From Spirochaetota bacterium (GTDB taxonomy: Bacteria > Spirochaetota > Spirochaetia > Treponematales > Breznakiellaceae), in the NCBI GenBank assembly GCA_023398155.1, contig JAEWSV010000498.1, positions 1 to 8,163 on the forward strand: a stretch of DNA of 8,163 bases, given 5' to 3'. The notes under the pieces are model-generated. The model ran no database searches. It saw nothing but the letters and a program-made list of their open reading frames with translations, and was not told the origin of the DNA. Made by a program: the position numbers and the translations under genes. How positions within the stretch are numbered: position 1 is the first letter of the stretch; each line of letters begins with the position of its first letter. Positions 5,334 to 8,163 of this stretch are shown one piece after another.

Positions 5334-6566
5334 ATGAATTCCCGTTCCGCCCTTTTCCTCTTTTTCGCCTGCGCGCTGCTGGTCGGCGCGGCAGGCGCCG
5401 TTTTAGGCGAAGGCACAGCGATAGCCGGCCCTGAGGTCGCATCGCGGTCGGCCGTCCTCCTGGACGCCGCTACGGGCGCGCTCCTCTACGAGAAGAACGC
5501 CGATACGGTCATTCCCCCCGCTTCCCTGACCAAACTCATGACCATGCATTTGGTGTTGGAGGACGTGGCCTCAGGCCGCCTCTCCCTGGACGACCGGGTG
5601 GCTTTACCGCGCGAGACCTGGGCCGTCCGTCAGCCCTGGGGGTCCAGTCTCATGTTCCTGGCTCCCGGACAGCGCGTGACGCTCAGGGAAGTCATGCTCG
5701 GCATGGCGGTGGCATCCGGCAATGACGCGGCCGCCGCCGCGGCCATCCATACCGCCGGATCGGTCGACGCCTTCGTCGAGCGCATGAACGGCGAGGCCCG
5801 CGCCCTCGGTCTCGCCAGAACGCACTTCGTCGATCCTTCAGGCTATTCCGAATTCAATCTCACCACCGCGCGGGATTTTGCGGCCTTTTGCAAGATCTAC
5901 CTCGACCGCCATCCGGAAACGCTTTCGGAATTCCATGCTGTGCGCGAGTTCGCCTATCCCCAGCCCTTCAACCTTCCCGAGACCTTCCAAGACAGACCGG
6001 GTACCGTCATCCAGAACAACCGCAACCTCCTTCTCGGAGAAATCGAAGGCGTGGACGGTCTAAAAACGGGCTTTACGCCCGAATCCGGTTATAACATCGT
6101 GCTCACCGCGCGGAGAGGCGGAACGCGGCTCCTCGCGGTATTGCTCGGGGGACCGGGCGTCAACTCAGCGCAGGGAGGACGCGTCCGCGCGGAGGACGGC
6201 GGGCGCCTCCTCGGCTGGGGATTCGCCCACTTCCGTACGATACGGCCGGTAGTAGAACATTTGGACCCGATCCGGATTTGGAAGGGCCAGCGGAACGAAG
6301 TGGCCCTCGTCCCCACGGCGCCACTGGAGTTCACCGCGGGAAACGACCGCGCCGAGACGGTTACCTGGGAACTCCGCCGGAATCCCGCGCCGGTCGCTCC
6401 CATCGCCGAGGGAGATACGCTCGCGGAACTCGTCTTCTCCGACCAATTCGGAGAACTCAGGCGCGTTCCGCTCGCTGCCGCCTCCGAAGTGCGGCAGGGC
6501 AATATCTGGAAGCGAGCCTTCGACAGCGTCGCGCTCTTCTTCCTGAAGCTATTCGGCCGGATCTGA
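5334..6566 (+). CDS. D-alanyl-D-alanine carboxypeptidase (PBP5/DacA-type, peptidase S11)
   Basis: A 410-residue exported penicillin-binding protein that trims the terminal D-Ala from peptidoglycan pentapeptides. The N-terminal signal peptide has a hydrophobic core at about residues 6-23, with possible cleavage after Ala31 (AIA-G). All three active-site motifs are present: SLTK (64-67, nucleophile Ser64 and Lys67), SGN (128-130) and KTG (244-246). A beta-rich C-terminal domain spans about 305-385, and the final 20 residues (IWKRAFDSVALFFLKLFGRI) make an amphipathic helix like the membrane anchor of PBP5, so the enzyme should sit on the outer face of the cytoplasmic membrane. GAGGA at 5318-5322 serves as a ribosome site 11 bases before the ATG and overlaps the asnS stop. 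The 15-base gap suggests co-transcription with asnS. The exact paralogue (dacA, dacC or dacF) cannot be assigned from sequence alone. Confidence 0.96.
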   Translation: MNSRSALFLFFACALLVGAAGAVLGEGTAIAGPEVASRSAVLLDAATGALLYEKNADTVIPPASLTKLMTMHLVLEDVASGRLSLDDRVALPRETWAVRQPWGSSLMFLAPGQRVTLREVMLGMAVASGNDAAAAAAIHTAGSVDAFVERMNGEARALGLARTHFVDPSGYSEFNLTTARDFAAFCKIYLDRHPETLSEFHAVREFAYPQPFNLPETFQDRPGTVIQNNRNLLLGEIEGVDGLKTGFTPESGYNIVLTARRGGTRLLAVLLGGPGVNSAQGGRVRAEDGGRLLGWGFAHFRTIRPVVEHLDPIRIWKGQRNEVALVPTAPLEFTAGNDRAETVTWELRRNPAPVAPIAEGDTLAELVFSDQFGELRRVPLAAASEVRQGNIWKRAFDSVALFFLKLFGRI

Positions 6567-6582
6567 GGCGGCCGGAGAAGCG

Positions 6583-8163
6583 TCAGAATTCCTCAAAATC
6601 GACGTCGTTCGATTGCGGGCGCAGCGCGATCGCGGTCTTTCCCGCGGCGGGGACGAGCTTGGCCGTTTCGGCCCCAGCGGCTCTCCGCGGCGGCTTCGGC
6701 GCCGCCTGCTGCGGCTCGGCCGCCTTCCGCCGCGCGGCAGTTCCCGCAATGGTCCGTCCCGCCTCCGCGCCTCCGCCGAGCTTGAAGAAGGACATGGTAG
6801 CGGAAAGTTGCGCGGCTTGGCCGGAGAGCTCCTCAGACATGGAGGCCATCTCTTCGCTCGCCGACGCGTTCTGCTGGATTACCGTATCCAACTGGACGAG
6901 CGCGGTCCCGATCTGCTCGGTCCCCGCGGTTTGCTCCTTTGACGCGGCGGTGATCTCCTGCACGAGATCCGCCGTCTTCTTGATATCCGGCACTATTCGA
7001 CCGATGATTTCCCCCGCCTTAGTCGCGCTTTGGACGGTGGAGCCGGAGAGTTGCGTTATCTCTTCCGCGGCCTTTTGCGACCGTTCGGCGAGCTTGCGGA
7101 CTTCGGAGGCGACGACCGCGAACCCTTTCCCCGCATCGCCGGCGCGCGCCGCTTCTATCGCGGCGTTGAGGGCCAGGAGGTTGGTCTGTCGCGCGATCTC
7201 GTTGATGATGCCGATCCGATTCGCGATCTCCTTCATGTCGCCGACCGCTTGGCTGACCACGATCCCGCCCTCTCCAGCGTCCGCTGAAGCCTTGCGCGAG
7301 ATATGTTCGGTCGCGAGGGAATTATCCGTATTCTGCTTGACCGTCGCCGCGAGCTCCTCAACGGAAGCGGAGACCTCCTCCGCGCTGGCGGCTTGTTCGG
7401 TCGCTCCGTCGCTCATGCGTTGGGCCGCGGAACTGATCTCCTCCGCGCCGGTAGCCACCTCAGTGACGGCGGTCTGGACCTTCGCTACGAGTTCTCGCAG
7501 GCGATACCCCATTTCGGTCAGGGACTTGTTGATGCCTTTTAGCCGCTCCCCTTCCCGATGATCCTGGATTTCAAGGTAACCTTCGGAGAACCGTTCAGCC
7601 ATCGCCGCGATCGCAGCGGGCTCGCCGCCGACCGCGTTCGCGATGGACCGGGTGATGAAGATGGCCAGGAGAATTCCGACCGAAGCGCCGATGAGGACTA
7701 GGACGACCATCATCGCGGTGATTCCGCCCGCGATGGCGTTTCCGTTTTGGTTCGCCCGTTCCGCGAGGTTCTTGTTGTATTCGACGAGTATACCCATAGC
7801 GGCTGCCGCGGTATCGTAGGCTGGCCGCAGAGTCTCGGATAAATACATGTTCGCTTCATAGGACCGGTGTGCCAGGGCGAAACGCTCGAATTCGGCGTAC
7901 TTGGATAGGTATTCGGCCCATTTGCTCTCCAGGTCGTCAAGGAGGGCCACTTCCTGGGAATCGTCCAGCGCCGAACGGAAGCGCTCGACGCGCTTCTTGA
8001 ATTCTGCATCGTATCTTTTGGCGTCTTCGGCACGCTCCTGGAGTTCGGCGTCGGACAATACGATGATGAATCGGTATGCGTTGTTGACGTGGTAGAGGGC
8101 GTTGAAATTCGCTTCCGCTATCTGGGTTATGGGCTCAAGGTTCCGCGTATAGATGCGGTTGAG
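6583..8163 (-). CDS. Methyl-accepting chemotaxis protein, 5' end beyond window
   Basis: A 526-residue fragment, open to the right edge with no stop; the missing part should hold the start, the cytoplasmic tip and the first membrane segment. Numbering from the edge: residues 1 to about 140 are a helical periplasmic sensor resembling the four-helix-bundle ligand-binding domain, and the second transmembrane segment is about 144-171. A HAMP domain follows (about 172-225), then the long signalling coiled coil with the hairpin tip NEIARQTNLLALNAAIEAARAG (321-342) that contacts CheA and CheW. AASAEEVSAS (258-267) matches the methylation-site consensus. A Pro/Ala-rich linker of about 50 residues leads to the C-terminal DFEEF, a possible CheR/CheB docking pentapeptide. 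An internal TTG at 8058 is not the start, because the frame and the sensor helix continue upstream. It is convergent on the carboxypeptidase gene and no other chemotaxis gene is visible. The ligand is unknown. Confidence 0.96.
   Translation of the reverse strand, partial: LNRIYTRNLEPITQIAEANFNALYHVNNAYRFIIVLSDAELQERAEDAKRYDAEFKKRVERFRSALDDSQEVALLDDLESKWAEYLSKYAEFERFALAHRSYEANMYLSETLRPAYDTAAAAMGILVEYNKNLAERANQNGNAIAGGITAMMVVLVLIGASVGILLAIFITRSIANAVGGEPAAIAAMAERFSEGYLEIQDHREGERLKGINKSLTEMGYRLRELVAKVQTAVTEVATGAEEISSAAQRMSDGATEQAASAEEVSASVEELAATVKQNTDNSLATEHISRKASADAGEGGIVVSQAVGDMKEIANRIGIINEIARQTNLLALNAAIEAARAGDAGKGFAVVASEVRKLAERSQKAAEEITQLSGSTVQSATKAGEIIGRIVPDIKKTADLVQEITAASKEQTAGTEQIGTALVQLDTVIQQNASASEEMASMSEELSGQAAQLSATMSFFKLGGGAEAGRTIAGTAARRKAAEPQQAAPKPPRRAAGAETAKLVPAAGKTAIALRPQSNDVDFEEF

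Noticed and set aside
532..6592. Frequent GAATTC hexamers in several genes
   Set aside because: Most are Glu-Phe codon pairs (GAA TTC) or chance occurrences in coding frames, without regular spacing; no sign of a functional repeat.
6278..7561. 427-codon plus-strand frame across the carboxypeptidase end and the chemoreceptor
   Set aside because: It spans two real genes, mostly antisense to the conserved signalling domain, and its Ala/Ser-rich product is typical of a shadow frame.
8056..8058. TTG at 8058 as the start of the chemoreceptor
   Set aside because: The frame continues to the window edge with helical sensor-like sequence, and a start here would remove the first membrane segment that this receptor class needs.

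Overview
The window is a GC-rich (roughly 60% by eye) bacterial chromosomal segment carrying housekeeping genes, almost all of it coding. It holds four complete genes and two that run off the ends: a short N-terminal piece of an unrecognised minus-strand protein, an EF-G-like translation GTPase (+), a citrate synthase (-), asparaginyl-tRNA synthetase (+), a D-Ala-D-Ala carboxypeptidase (+), and a methyl-accepting chemotaxis protein (-, 5' end beyond the window). There are no mobile elements, CRISPR arrays, rRNA or tRNA genes, and no gene-free stretch longer than about 145 bases.

Organism: a motile, chemotactic bacterium with peptidoglycan, using sigma70-type promoters and a mixture of Shine-Dalgarno-led and apparently leaderless genes. 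The EF-G belongs to the second, non-ribosomal-operon EF-G type (G1 loop GHGGTGKT, DAPGS in place of DTPGH), which is found among others in spirochaetes, Thermus and actinobacteria. A GC-rich spirochaete is a plausible guess, but nothing here proves it.

Layout: (1) 1-240: a divergent promoter region in which the minus-strand partial gene and the EF-G gene fire back to back from overlapping -35 hexamers. (2) 241-2325: EF-G, followed by a GC-rich, hairpin-forming 3' region and a textbook intrinsic terminator at 2438-2468. (3) 2468-3805: citrate synthase, convergent on EF-G; its stop codon overlaps the last T of that terminator. (4) 3806-3920: a second divergent region between citrate synthase and asnS, AT-rich and packed with TATGC/GCATA half-sites, including a 10-bp-arm inverted repeat over the proposed citrate synthase -10. 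(5) 3921-6566: asnS and the carboxypeptidase, probably one transcript (15-base gap). (6) 6583-8163: the chemoreceptor, convergent on the carboxypeptidase with only 16 bases between stops.

The genes do not form one pathway: translation (EF-G, AsnRS), central carbon entry (citrate synthase), cell-wall maturation (carboxypeptidase) and chemotaxis lie side by side. I found no evidence for a new multi-gene system. The points most worth checking are regulatory: the overlapping divergent promoters, two candidate leaderless starts, and the inverted-repeat cluster controlling citrate synthase.
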